In this document: piece by piece, positions 16,296 to 25,022 of the stretch | How the letters are laid out: the number at the start of each line of letters is the position of its first letter | How positions within the stretch are numbered: the stretch's first letter is position 1 | From: JBBIRG01 sp964410965 | GTDB taxonomy: Bacteria > CLD3 > SB21 > JBBIRG01 | NCBI GenBank assembly: GCA_964410965.1 | Contig: CAYPIY010000001.1 | Location: 248,001 to 312,000 of the forward strand | Direction of reading: 5' to 3' | DNA length: 64,000 nt | Program-made: the position numbers and the translations under genes | The notes under the pieces: model-generated | What the model was told of the DNA's origin: nothing | The model's input: the letters and a program-made list of their open reading frames with translations, nothing else | Database searches by the model: none

Positions 16296-17771
16296 ATGAA
16301 ACTCCCATTCCGCTTCTTAACTGTTATGACTATGCTGATCCTTGCCGGGTTAGTTCTCTCATCCGACCTTTATTCCCAGAAAAAACTGGGGCATTCCCCC
16401 ACTATAGCCGGCGTACGGGAACGCCTGGGACGAGCTGCAGGGGGAGACAAAGACGCAATCCTTCAGCAGTGTATCGACCTTTTAACCGCAGATATCCAGA
16501 ACAACACCAAGGAAAAAGACCGCGAAGAGTCTTATTTTTACCTCGGAAGTGTTTATTTCCGCAAAGGCGACTTCAAGGAAGCCTGGAACAATTATCAGAA
16601 ATCCCTTGAATTCGGAAAACGATTCTGGGAAAAACAGGAAAAAGTGACAGGCGGAATCCTCCTGTTTTCGATCAAGGAAGCTTTCAATGACATGAAACTG
16701 AAATATTTCAATCAGGCTTCCAAGGCCTATAATGACGGCGCGAACTCCCCGGCGCTGGATACCATGAGGATATTTTTTGATAAGGCGATCGACCGGTTCA
16801 CCTCCCTGATTCAATTCGACCCGAAAGTCGAGATTAACGGGCAACCCTATGTCAACGGAGTTTACGGCACACTGGCGCAGATTCATGTCCTTCTGATGAA
16901 TAAGGAGACAGACAACGTAAAACGCAAGGATGCACGCCATGAGGCGATCCGTTATCTTGAACTCCTGGCTGCAAACGATCCCAACAACATGACCGTTTTT
17001 CAATTCGTCGCGCAATTATACGACCTGGATGAAAACTTCGAAAAAGCCGTTGAATGGATCAACAAAGCCCTGAAAATCGAGACCAAGGACAGTACCGCCT
17101 TAACTGCAAAGACTCAGATGATCGCCCGTAAAGGGATTTTACTTCAAACCCTGAACCGTCCCGAAGAAGCCATGAAAGTCTATGAAGACGCCATCAAGGC
17201 CGATCCCAATAACGCTGATCTGCATTTTAATCTTGCCGGCCTGTACCTGACCCGCAACGAAACCGACAAAGCGCTGGCTGAATTCAAAATCGTAAAAAAA
17301 ATTAGCCCGAACGATGTGGAATCCAACTACCAGGTCGGGGACGCGATGTTCCGCATGTATCTCAACCTAAGGAAAGAAACTATCGAAAAAAACGGTGGCG
17401 ACAAAGCGGATATGAAGAAGATTACGGGAATTCTCAAAACGAATATTGAAGAAGCAAAAGCCGCCCTATTAGACGCCGTGAAAGTTATGGATACCAATTT
17501 AGCCACCGCCACGGATATCATTGAGACGAATTACAGAATAGGAAAATTCTATAATTACGTCGCGGAACTTGAAGGACATCTGAATTATAATCTTGAAAAC
17601 AAAGAAAAGGTCAAGATTCAGAAACCGCATTTTGAAAAAGCCGTAGAATACATGAAAAAAGTGGTCGCGGACAAAGATGACCACAAACAGGCCTGGATGC
17701 ATCTCGGAACGGCTTATATGAACCTCCAGATGAAAAAAGAAGCCGAAGCGGCATTTGCCAAATCCAAATAA
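16296..17771 (+). CDS. Exported TPR-repeat protein
   Basis: A 491-residue protein with a signal peptide (MKLPFRFLTVMTMLILAGLVLSS, about 27 residues) and several tetratricopeptide repeats. Clear units lie near 75-110 (YFYLGSVYFRKGDFKEAWNNY), 225-262, 280-345 (PEEAMKVYEDAIKADPNNADLHFNLAGLYL) and at the C-terminus. The ATG at 16296 is chosen because GGAGG lies eight bases before it; an upstream in-frame start would overlap mtnA and spoil the signal peptide. TPR proteins are protein-binding scaffolds; the periplasmic partner is unknown. It sits between mtnA and purB, 18 bases before the latter, and may be co-transcribed. Confidence 0.87.
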   Translation: MKLPFRFLTVMTMLILAGLVLSSDLYSQKKLGHSPTIAGVRERLGRAAGGDKDAILQQCIDLLTADIQNNTKEKDREESYFYLGSVYFRKGDFKEAWNNYQKSLEFGKRFWEKQEKVTGGILLFSIKEAFNDMKLKYFNQASKAYNDGANSPALDTMRIFFDKAIDRFTSLIQFDPKVEINGQPYVNGVYGTLAQIHVLLMNKETDNVKRKDARHEAIRYLELLAANDPNNMTVFQFVAQLYDLDENFEKAVEWINKALKIETKDSTALTAKTQMIARKGILLQTLNRPEEAMKVYEDAIKADPNNADLHFNLAGLYLTRNETDKALAEFKIVKKISPNDVESNYQVGDAMFRMYLNLRKETIEKNGGDKADMKKITGILKTNIEEAKAALLDAVKVMDTNLATATDIIETNYRIGKFYNYVAELEGHLNYNLENKEKVKIQKPHFEKAVEYMKKVVADKDDHKQAWMHLGTAYMNLQMKKEAEAAFAKSK

Positions 17772-17789
17772 AGACGGAATCCCCAGACG

Positions 17790-19082
17790 ATGATTGACCG
17801 GTATGCCAATCCTGAAATGACCGAGATTTGGTCGGATGAAATGAAGTTCCGGCTTTGGCTCGATGTCGAAACCGCTGTATGTCAGGCCTACGCGGAAGCC
17901 GGAACGATTCCGGCTTCGGTCGTTGAAACCATCCGTCGGAAAGCGCGCATTCATGTCCCGCGGATTCTTGAAATCGAAGCCGAAGTGAAACATGACGTTA
18001 TCGCATTTCTTACGTCTGTCGCCGAACAAATAGGCGAGGAATCGAGGTTTATCCATATGGGCATGACTTCCAGTGACGTGGTCGATACCGCTCTGTCCCT
18101 TCAGCTCAAAAAAGCCGGCCGGAGAATTCTTGACGGCTTGTCCACACTGGACATCGTCCTGAAGGATAAAGCCGCTTTATGGAAAAACATCCCCTGCATC
18201 GGACGGACGCACGGCATTCACGCCCAGCCCATAACCTTCGGAACGAAAGTCCTGTTATGGCATGACGAAAACCAAAGGAATATCTGCCGTCTGAAAAGCG
18301 CTTTGGAAAGGGTATCCGTGGCAAAAATTTCCGGCGCAGTCGGGACCTATGAACAATTATCGCCGGATATCGAAAAAAGGGCCTGCGAACTTCTGGACCT
18401 GAAGCCTGTCAACGCCTCTCAGATCATATCCCGCGACATTCACGCTGAGTTCTTGCAGGCACTGGCAATAACCGCCTCATCCCTTGAAAAGATCGCCACG
18501 GAAATCCGTAACCTGCAGCATACCGAAATAAGGGAAGCCGAAGAGCATTTTTCCAGGGGACAGAAAGGTTCGTCGGCCATGCCGCACAAAAGGAATCCCG
18601 TACGGTGCGAACGGATCACCGGCCTGGCAAGAGTGGTCCGCAATTACAGTATCACCGCTCTTGAAAACATCGCCCTTTGGCACGAACGCGACATTTCCCA
18701 CTCGTCCGCGGAAAGGGTGATTTTTCCTGACGCCTGCGGACTGACCGATTTTATGATTTCCGAAATGACTGACATTTTATCACATCTCATCATTTACCCT
18801 GATGCCATGATGAATAATATCCGGCAGACACGCGGCATGATCTTCAGCCAGAACGTCCTCCTCGCCCTTGCCCGAAAAGGACTGACCCGGGAAACCGCTT
18901 ACGGGTTTGTTCAGGAATGCGCCATGGCCGTATGGAATTCCCCGAATGAGGATTTCAGTTCCGCCCTCGAAAATCATGAAGGAGTCCGGAAGCACCTGTC
19001 CCGTGAAGAAATCCGGCATTGTTTCGATTTATCCGGAAGCCTGCGGCATATCGATTTTCTTTATAAACGATCCCAAATCTAA
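17790..19082 (+). CDS. purB: Adenylosuccinate lyase
   Basis: A 430-residue cytosolic enzyme of the fumarase/aspartase superfamily that acts twice in purine synthesis, splitting SAICAR and adenylosuccinate. The superfamily signature SSAMPHKRNP (261-270) carries the catalytic Ser on its flexible loop, and His141 in GRTHGIHAQP is the general acid. MTSSDVVDT (92-100) binds substrate. Length is typical of the short bacterial PurB. It precedes purC by 33 bases; the two catalyse adjacent steps (PurC makes SAICAR, PurB cleaves it), so they form a purine operon. Confidence 0.96.
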   Translation: MIDRYANPEMTEIWSDEMKFRLWLDVETAVCQAYAEAGTIPASVVETIRRKARIHVPRILEIEAEVKHDVIAFLTSVAEQIGEESRFIHMGMTSSDVVDTALSLQLKKAGRRILDGLSTLDIVLKDKAALWKNIPCIGRTHGIHAQPITFGTKVLLWHDENQRNICRLKSALERVSVAKISGAVGTYEQLSPDIEKRACELLDLKPVNASQIISRDIHAEFLQALAITASSLEKIATEIRNLQHTEIREAEEHFSRGQKGSSAMPHKRNPVRCERITGLARVVRNYSITALENIALWHERDISHSSAERVIFPDACGLTDFMISEMTDILSHLIIYPDAMMNNIRQTRGMIFSQNVLLALARKGLTRETAYGFVQECAMAVWNSPNEDFSSALENHEGVRKHLSREEIRHCFDLSGSLRHIDFLYKRSQI

Positions 19083-19115
19083 TTAATCCAAAACCACGAC
19101 CAGGTAAACAAACTT

Positions 19116-19847
19116 ATGGAAACGAACATCAAGAAATTAGTCAAAGAACAGGTTCTGGTTGACGGCCAGACCAAGAAATTGTTCCTCTCCAATGAACCTT
19201 CATATGTATTCATGGAGTTCAAGAACGACCTGGCTCTGAAGGAAAAAAAGAAACCATTCAAGGTCAGAGGCAAGGGACAGATCAATAATCTGGTTTCAAG
19301 CGCCATCTTTCAGTTCCTTGAAAGTTACCATGTCCCTACCCATTTTGTGGGAAAACTGGACGATAAAACCATGGTTGTAAAGCGGCTGGAAATGATTCCC
19401 GTTGAGGTGCATGTGAGGAATATCGCCACCGGATCATTCAGCAAGACCTTCAAAATCGGTGAAGGGGATATCCTTAACGTTCCGGTAATCGAATTATATA
19501 TGAAAAACGAAAAACTCGGAAACCCATTTGTCAATGAGTATCACTTGTATGCATTCGGGATCAGCCATCAGGAAGAGGTCAAGTCGATTCAGCGGTCCGC
19601 CGCCAAAGTGAATGCATTGCTGAAAACGTTTTTTGACCGGCGCGGCTACAAACTCATCCAGTGCAGGCTGGAATTCGGCCGGTATCAGAACCAGGTGCTG
19701 CTGGGAAACGAGATCACGCTCGATACGGTCAAGCTTTGGGAATCAGCCGACGACAACCGTCTGGATAAAACGATTCAGCAGAGCAGTGAATCGGAATTGG
19801 CAAAAATATACGCTGAATTTAAACAACGTATCGTATCCCATAAATAG
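19116..19847 (+). CDS. purC: Phosphoribosylaminoimidazole-succinocarboxamide synthase
   Basis: A 243-residue SAICAR synthetase: ATP-dependent condensation of CAIR with aspartate. Family segments are the N-terminal GQTKKLFLSNEPSYVFMEFKND, the RGKGQINNLVSSAIFQFLE loop, PVEVHVRNIATGSFSKTF and the late RLEFGRYQNQVLLGNEI. AGGT lies upstream of the ATG. It follows purB and is followed 19 bases later by the phospholipid gene psd in the same direction, so one long transcript is possible. Confidence 0.95.
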   Translation: METNIKKLVKEQVLVDGQTKKLFLSNEPSYVFMEFKNDLALKEKKKPFKVRGKGQINNLVSSAIFQFLESYHVPTHFVGKLDDKTMVVKRLEMIPVEVHVRNIATGSFSKTFKIGEGDILNVPVIELYMKNEKLGNPFVNEYHLYAFGISHQEEVKSIQRSAAKVNALLKTFFDRRGYKLIQCRLEFGRYQNQVLLGNEITLDTVKLWESADDNRLDKTIQQSSESELAKIYAEFKQRIVSHK

Positions 19848-19866
19848 AAATTTAACACGAAACGCC

Positions 19867-20523
19867 ATGGCCCTTATCACACGTGAAGGGTATCCGACCC
19901 TGATCATCATTGCACTTGCCTCTGTCCTCCTTTCCGTACTGACCGGGTTGTTTTATCCCCCGGGTTTTTATTTTGTGCTTTTTCTTTCCCTAATACTTTT
20001 TCTTATCGTTCTTAACTTTTTCCGGGACCCTGAACGCATTTCTCCAGCGGAAAATCATCTCGTACTTTCGCCGGCGGACGGTAAAATCATCCGGATTCAA
20101 AACGTTACCGATGACCGCTATATGAAGGGCGAAGCCAGGCTTGTCAGCATATTCATGAACGTCTTCAATGTCCATGTAAACCGGAATCCGGTCAGCGGTA
20201 CAGTTACTCATGCCGAACTGATTCCCGGAAAATTCCTGTCAGCTTATAAGGATGAGGCGCAGATCCAGAACGAACAGGCGGTGATCGGAATCAAATCGGA
20301 GCACGGAATGATTTTTTTCAAGCAGATTGCCGGTCTGGTCGCGCGGCGCGTTGTATGCCGGCTGGAGAGCGGTCAGTTTGTCCGTGCAGGAGAACGCATG
20401 GGCATGATCAAATTCGGGTCGCGCCTTGACGTTCTGATGCCCCTTCAGGCTGAAATCAAGGTTAAATTGGGCGACTCCGTGAAAAGCGGAATATCCGTCA
20501 TCGCTACTTTTAATAAACCCTAA
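19867..20523 (+). CDS. psd: Phosphatidylserine decarboxylase proenzyme, short type
   Basis: A 218-residue proenzyme of the short Psd/Asd type. Two hydrophobic segments near the N-terminus (about 10-52) are followed by NFFRDPERISP and LSPADGKIIRI, then NVFNVHVNRNPVSG, and the self-cleavage site FGSRLDVLMP with Ser185, which becomes the pyruvoyl group. The ATG at 19867 is chosen because the longer in-frame ORF overlaps purC. The enzyme converts phosphatidylserine to phosphatidylethanolamine at the membrane. The next gene, 13 bases away, makes its substrate. Confidence 0.94.
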   Translation: MALITREGYPTLIIIALASVLLSVLTGLFYPPGFYFVLFLSLILFLIVLNFFRDPERISPAENHLVLSPADGKIIRIQNVTDDRYMKGEARLVSIFMNVFNVHVNRNPVSGTVTHAELIPGKFLSAYKDEAQIQNEQAVIGIKSEHGMIFFKQIAGLVARRVVCRLESGQFVRAGERMGMIKFGSRLDVLMPLQAEIKVKLGDSVKSGISVIATFNKP

Positions 20524-20536
20524 AGGACACGCCGTC

Positions 20537-21268
20537 ATGTCGCCTTCCGCGCATAAACATCTGCCCTCGTTTGTGACCATGCTGAATCTGTTCGCCGGAT
20601 TTCTTTCGGTCATTTATTCCATCCAGGGCGATTACCTTCTGGCCGGCTGGCTGATAGTCATTGCGGCGGTACTGGACGCCGTGGACGGCAAAATCGCTCG
20701 GCTTGTCAAATCCACCTCGGAATTCGGAGGCGAGCTTGACTCGCTGGCGGATGTTTCTTCCTTCGGATTTGCCCCATCGGTACTCATGTATCAGACCTTT
20801 TTCAGCGTATGGGATTTCGGGGGAATACTTATAAGTTTTCTGCCGCTGGCCGCCGGAGGATTAAGGCTTGCTCGATTCAATGTGGAAACCACGGACCATG
20901 CGGTCAAGGACCCTTTTTTCAAGGGACTGCCCATCCCTTCCTCTGCAATTGTCATGACCTCGTTTGTAATGTTTGAAAAGATTGTATTCGGATCATTCCT
21001 GCATCAGGAATGGATGCTCGGACTGATGTTCCTGTCCTGTCTGCTGATGGTCACTAAAATCCGTTATGACGCGCCGCCTGCATTTACATTCAGGAATACA
21101 CGGGATACCGTCAAATCAATGATCGTCATCCTTTTATTGCCGGTGTTTTTTCTTTATCCTTATTATATCCTCTTCCCGTTTATGCTGTTTTTCTTGATCA
21201 CAGGTCTGGTCAGGGCGATCGTGTCCGTTTTCAGAAAGCAGGATCGCACGTCACCGAAACCCGCCTGA
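20537..21268 (+). CDS. pssA: CDP-diacylglycerol-serine O-phosphatidyltransferase
   Basis: A 243-residue multi-spanning CDP-alcohol phosphatidyltransferase. The family motif D-G-x2-A-R-x8-G-x3-D-x3-D is intact as DGKIARLVKSTSEFGGELDSLAD near residue 50. N-terminal PSFVTMLNLFAGFLSVIYS is typical of PssA. It makes phosphatidylserine for the decarboxylase encoded immediately upstream, the common psd-pss pairing that yields phosphatidylethanolamine. Five or six membrane segments are visible after the motif. It ends facing tyrS, which is on the other strand. Confidence 0.95.
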   Translation: MSPSAHKHLPSFVTMLNLFAGFLSVIYSIQGDYLLAGWLIVIAAVLDAVDGKIARLVKSTSEFGGELDSLADVSSFGFAPSVLMYQTFFSVWDFGGILISFLPLAAGGLRLARFNVETTDHAVKDPFFKGLPIPSSAIVMTSFVMFEKIVFGSFLHQEWMLGLMFLSCLLMVTKIRYDAPPAFTFRNTRDTVKSMIVILLLPVFFLYPYYILFPFMLFFLITGLVRAIVSVFRKQDRTSPKPA

Positions 21269-21344
21269 GACGGTTTCCTCAATACCCGGTTTTACCCGGT
21301 TTTCTTCATCTGAATTCAGTTCGTCAGGAGTTCCTGTCCGAAAG

Positions 21345-22562
21345 TTATTTCTTGAGGATAACTTTAAGAAATTTTCGTTTGCCGACTTTAATGATCAATT
21401 CGCCATCGACTGTCAATAATGATTTATCATTACTGATCTTTTCGCCGTTCACGCTGACCGCACCCTGCTGGATCTGGCGCCGCGCCTCATTTCCCGATTC
21501 TGCCATTCCTGTATCGGTCAGCAGCTTGACCACGGGGTATTGAGAAATTTCAGTTGTGAATTCCCCTATGTCATCCGGAACCATTTTATTCCTGAACACC
21601 CGGTTAAATTCCTCTTCGGCGTCGGCGGCTTCATGAGCGCAGTGGTACATGGCAATGATTTCCCGCGCCAGCCTCCGTTTCAGAAGGGACGGATTAAATG
21701 ACGGGTCTTTCAACTGCCCCTCAATGACTTTCAGCTCATCGACACTCACATCGGTCGCCAGCTCAAAGTATTTGAAAATCAGGATATCCGGAATGGACAT
21801 GATTCTGCCGAACATTTCCCTTGGTGAATCGTTCAGTCCGATATAGTTATTCAGGGACTTACTCATTTTCTGAACACCGTCGGTCCCTTCGAGAACCGGC
21901 ATGGTCAGAATGACCTGAGGTTCCTGGCTGTACTCGCGCTGAATATCCCTTCCCACGAGAAGGTTGAATTTCTGATCGGTCCCTCCGAGTTCCACGTCAC
22001 TGGCCAGGGCCACCGAGTCCATCGCCTGCGCCAGCGGATACAGGAACTCATGCACGCTGATCGGCTCACCGGCCCGATACCGTTTTTCGAAATCATCGCG
22101 TTCGAGCATTCGCGCGACCGTATATTTGCTGGCAAGCTGGATGACCGCCTTGAAGCCCATTGGGTCGAGCCATTCGGAATTGTATACGATCCGGGTTTTT
22201 TCCGGATCAAGGATTTTCGAGGCCTGATCGAAATATGTTTTGCCGTTGACGCGGGTTTCCTCAAGAGTCAGAGGGGGCCGCGTTTTATTACGGCCGCTGG
22301 GATCGCCGATCATGCCGGTAAAATCGCCGATGACCAGAACCGCATCATGGCCCAAAACCTGAAACTGCCGCAGCTTGCGCAGGACAACCGCATGCCCGAT
22401 ATGAAGATCCGGACGCGAGGGATCGCACCCTAATTTTATCCTGAGCGGTTTCTGTTCCTTATATGAGCGTTCTAGTTTGCGTATCAGATCCTCTTCGGGA
22501 ACGATATCCACCGCACCGCGTTTTATCAGGGACAGCTGCTCTTCAACGGGACGAATTGTCAT
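21345..22562 (-). CDS. tyrS: Tyrosyl-tRNA synthetase
   Basis: A 405-residue class I aminoacyl-tRNA synthetase. The HIGH motif is at 54-57 (HIGHAVVLRKL), KMSKS at 232-236, and the tyrosine-pocket region includes GGTDQKFNLLVGR. The C-terminal 60 residues form an S4-like RNA-binding domain (ARRQIQQGAVSVNGEKISND). This matches the TyrS type that has KMSKS rather than KFGKS. It begins 11 bases after the stop of the upstream REC-histidine kinase gene, so the two may be co-transcribed. Confidence 0.96.
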   Translation of the reverse strand: MTIRPVEEQLSLIKRGAVDIVPEEDLIRKLERSYKEQKPLRIKLGCDPSRPDLHIGHAVVLRKLRQFQVLGHDAVLVIGDFTGMIGDPSGRNKTRPPLTLEETRVNGKTYFDQASKILDPEKTRIVYNSEWLDPMGFKAVIQLASKYTVARMLERDDFEKRYRAGEPISVHEFLYPLAQAMDSVALASDVELGGTDQKFNLLVGRDIQREYSQEPQVILTMPVLEGTDGVQKMSKSLNNYIGLNDSPREMFGRIMSIPDILIFKYFELATDVSVDELKVIEGQLKDPSFNPSLLKRRLAREIIAMYHCAHEAADAEEEFNRVFRNKMVPDDIGEFTTEISQYPVVKLLTDTGMAESGNEARRQIQQGAVSVNGEKISNDKSLLTVDGELIIKVGKRKFLKVILKK

Positions 22563-22573
22563 ATGAAAGTCTT

Positions 22574-23707
22574 TCAGGATGGAATGGGAAATGTAACTGA
22601 CACTTTCGTGCCGATATTCTGACGGCTCTGAACTTCAATCACGCCGTGATGCTTCTCCACCAGAATCTTTACGATTGACATGCCCAGTCCTATACCCTTG
22701 GGTTTGGTGGTAAACAAAGGCTCAAACAGGTTGTTCATCTGTTCGGTACTCATGCCACAGCCCGTATCCTTCACGGTCAGGACAGCATGTCCCTCTTCAA
22801 TTTCCGTCTGAATATATAACTTCCCGCCGTGGTCCATCGCCTGAATTGAATTCATGATAAGATTGATCAGGATCTGTTGTATCTGTCCGTCATCAAGATT
22901 CAGCTGCGGAAGCTGCATATCCAGCTGTTTTTCAAGGATAATCTGCTCATTGATAGTCAGCCTGGAAAGCGTAGCATCGATGATGGCGTTCAGCGATTGT
23001 TTTTTTAGCACGGCTTTACGTTCGCGTGAAAAATCCAGCAAGTCATTGATGATTTTGGTGGATATCATGACCTCATTATCGACAATCCGGAGGAGTTCTT
23101 TCGCCTCATTGGCATCGCATTCCCTGTCTTCTCTCAGAATTGCCACAGCGCCTTTGATCCGCGAAAGCGGGTTTTTGAGTTCATGCCCGATACTGGCCGA
23201 CAACTGGCCCAGCAGGGCCATTTTTTCGGAACGGATGAGCCTGAGCTGGGTCGCTTTCAGTTCAGCCAGGTTTTTTTCAAGTTCCTCATTCTTCCGGATG
23301 AGTTCGTTATTCAGCTGCCGGTTCTGATCGAACATGTTGAATCTCTCAAAGGCTTGCCTAACGGTGATCATGAGGTCCTCGGTATCCCACGGCTTTACAA
23401 CATACCTGTAAACCAACCCCGTATTGATTGCCTCAATGGCCACATTAACATCGGCATAGGCTGTCAGGATAATGTTCACTGTATTCGGCTGGATCTGGCC
23501 TGCCTGTTTCAGAAAATCCAGTCCTGTGGGTTTAGGCATACGTTCATCGGTCAGAATCACTCCGACCGGCCTGTTCCTGATCGCCTCTAACGCAGCCAGT
23601 GAACTCGTGCACGGAATGACTTCATAATCCTGTTCGAAAGTCTTCTCTAGCACTTCCACGACTTTTTGTTCATCATCAACGATCAGAAGTGTTTTGTTTA
23701 ATTCCAT
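22574..23707 (-). CDS. Response regulator-histidine kinase hybrid
   Basis: A 377-residue soluble protein with a receiver domain first and a kinase second. The receiver has LIVDDE, phospho-acceptor Asp54 in ILTDERMP and the lysine in VVKPWD. A coiled-coil linker (about 125-165) leads to the dimerisation/phosphoacceptor helix with His175 in SIGHELKNPLSRIKG, then the ATPase with NLIMNSIQAMDHGG, DTGCGMS and GIGLGMSIVK. There is no membrane segment, so the input must be phosphotransfer to the receiver or a protein partner. No stand-alone regulator is adjacent. A GAGG motif precedes the ATG. Confidence 0.93.
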   Translation of the reverse strand: MELNKTLLIVDDEQKVVEVLEKTFEQDYEVIPCTSSLAALEAIRNRPVGVILTDERMPKPTGLDFLKQAGQIQPNTVNIILTAYADVNVAIEAINTGLVYRYVVKPWDTEDLMITVRQAFERFNMFDQNRQLNNELIRKNEELEKNLAELKATQLRLIRSEKMALLGQLSASIGHELKNPLSRIKGAVAILREDRECDANEAKELLRIVDNEVMISTKIINDLLDFSRERKAVLKKQSLNAIIDATLSRLTINEQIILEKQLDMQLPQLNLDDGQIQQILINLIMNSIQAMDHGGKLYIQTEIEEGHAVLTVKDTGCGMSTEQMNNLFEPLFTTKPKGIGLGMSIVKILVEKHHGVIEVQSRQNIGTKVSVTFPIPS

Positions 23708-23918
23708 AAAGCCTCGGTTTTAAAGGATCTTTCTTGGCTCTCATGACGGTAGCATGAAAAAATCAGCCATTTTCCATACTCATTTTCCGGAAATATCTGT
23801 TTCAGATCCCAATAAACTATTTCTTGAAGGAATAGTTTATTGTTGGTTTCGTTTATCAATTGTACATTATCAAATATAGGTTTAAATTTCACTTTATCAA
23901 ACAAAAATTTGCCGGGAT

Positions 23919-25022
23919 ATGGAAACCGATATCTTAATCAGAAAACTGCTGAACTCAAAAGTTTCAATCATTAAAAATATTCTTCATTGGTATCACCATG
24001 AAAAAAGGGAATTACCATGGAGAAAAAAACCTGAACCGTACCGAATATGGATTTCAGAAGTCATGCTCCAGCAAACCCGTGTAGAAACAGTCATTCCTTA
24101 CTATCAGAGGTTTATCCGAAAATACCCATCCGTTAAGAAACTTGCAAAAGCCAAACTTGAGCAAGTTCTTAAATTATGGGAGGGTCTGGGATATTACCGT
24201 CGTGCCATGTATTTACATGAATCCGCGAAACTCATCGTCAAAGACCACGGAGGAAAAATTCCGGACGATTATAATAAACTTTTATTATTGCCCGGCATCG
24301 GACCTTATACTGCCGGCGCCGTGATGAGCATCGCGTTTCAACAGGCTTATCCGGCAGTGGACGGAAATGTAAAACGTGTTTGCTCAAGGCTCATATCCGC
24401 GGCCGAGAATTTTTCGGGAAGTCAGTCAGGTAAATGGATTACAACTCTGCTGAGGAAACTGATCCCGGAAAATAACCCGTCAGACTTTAATCAATCCATG
24501 ATGGAATTGGGCGCTAAAATCTGCACTCCGAGGAGTCCTCGTTGCGGGGTATGTCCGCTCAGGAAAATATGCAGGGCGCGCCGGTTAGGAAATCCGGAGC
24601 GCTTTCCGGTTGTTCAGGGCAGAAAAACCCCAATGCTCCAGCCGGTTGCGGTTGCCGTCATACACCGGAACGGACGGTACCTGATCACCCGGCGCCCCGC
24701 CGGCGTAATCCTGCCGAATCTATGGGAATTTCCCGGGGGTAAAATTCTTCCGGGTGAAACACCCGAAGAAGCGTGTACCCGTGAGGTGTATGAGGAAACT
24801 AAAATCCGTATCCGGGTCAGCCGATTGCTTGCACGGTTTACGCATCATTACAGTCATTACAGCGTGGACCTTCATTTTTTTGAATGCCGGCATGTATCAG
24901 GAAACGTACAGACAGAAAAGAACATTCCATTCCGCTGGGCACGGCCGGGGGAACTCCGTCGTTATCCCTTTCCGAAATCCACGCTCCAAATCGTCGAACA
25001 GCTTTGCGGAAAAAATAATTAA
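23919..25022 (+). CDS. mutY: A/G-specific adenine glycosylase
   Basis: A 367-residue base-excision repair enzyme that removes adenine mispaired with 8-oxoguanine. The HhH-GPD domain has WISEVMLQQTRVETV with catalytic Glu47, the hairpin LLLLPGIGPYTAGAV and Asp148 in AVDGNVKRV. The iron-sulfur cluster ligands are Cys202, Cys209, Cys212 and Cys218 (C-x6-C-x2-C-x5-C). The last 130 residues form the NUDIX-like 8-oxoG recognition domain (LWEFPGGKILPGETPEEACTREVYEET). The 3' end overlaps the convergent VanW-family gene by four bases. Confidence 0.96.
   Translation: METDILIRKLLNSKVSIIKNILHWYHHEKRELPWRKKPEPYRIWISEVMLQQTRVETVIPYYQRFIRKYPSVKKLAKAKLEQVLKLWEGLGYYRRAMYLHESAKLIVKDHGGKIPDDYNKLLLLPGIGPYTAGAVMSIAFQQAYPAVDGNVKRVCSRLISAAENFSGSQSGKWITTLLRKLIPENNPSDFNQSMMELGAKICTPRSPRCGVCPLRKICRARRLGNPERFPVVQGRKTPMLQPVAVAVIHRNGRYLITRRPAGVILPNLWEFPGGKILPGETPEEACTREVYEETKIRIRVSRLLARFTHHYSHYSVDLHFFECRHVSGNVQTEKNIPFRWARPGELRRYPFPKSTLQIVEQLCGKNN

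Noticed and set aside
23698..23904. 68-codon minus-strand ORF upstream of the REC-kinase
   Set aside because: It overlaps the kinase start, lacks a ribosome site and has no family resemblance; the region is more likely the divergent promoter of the kinase and mutY.
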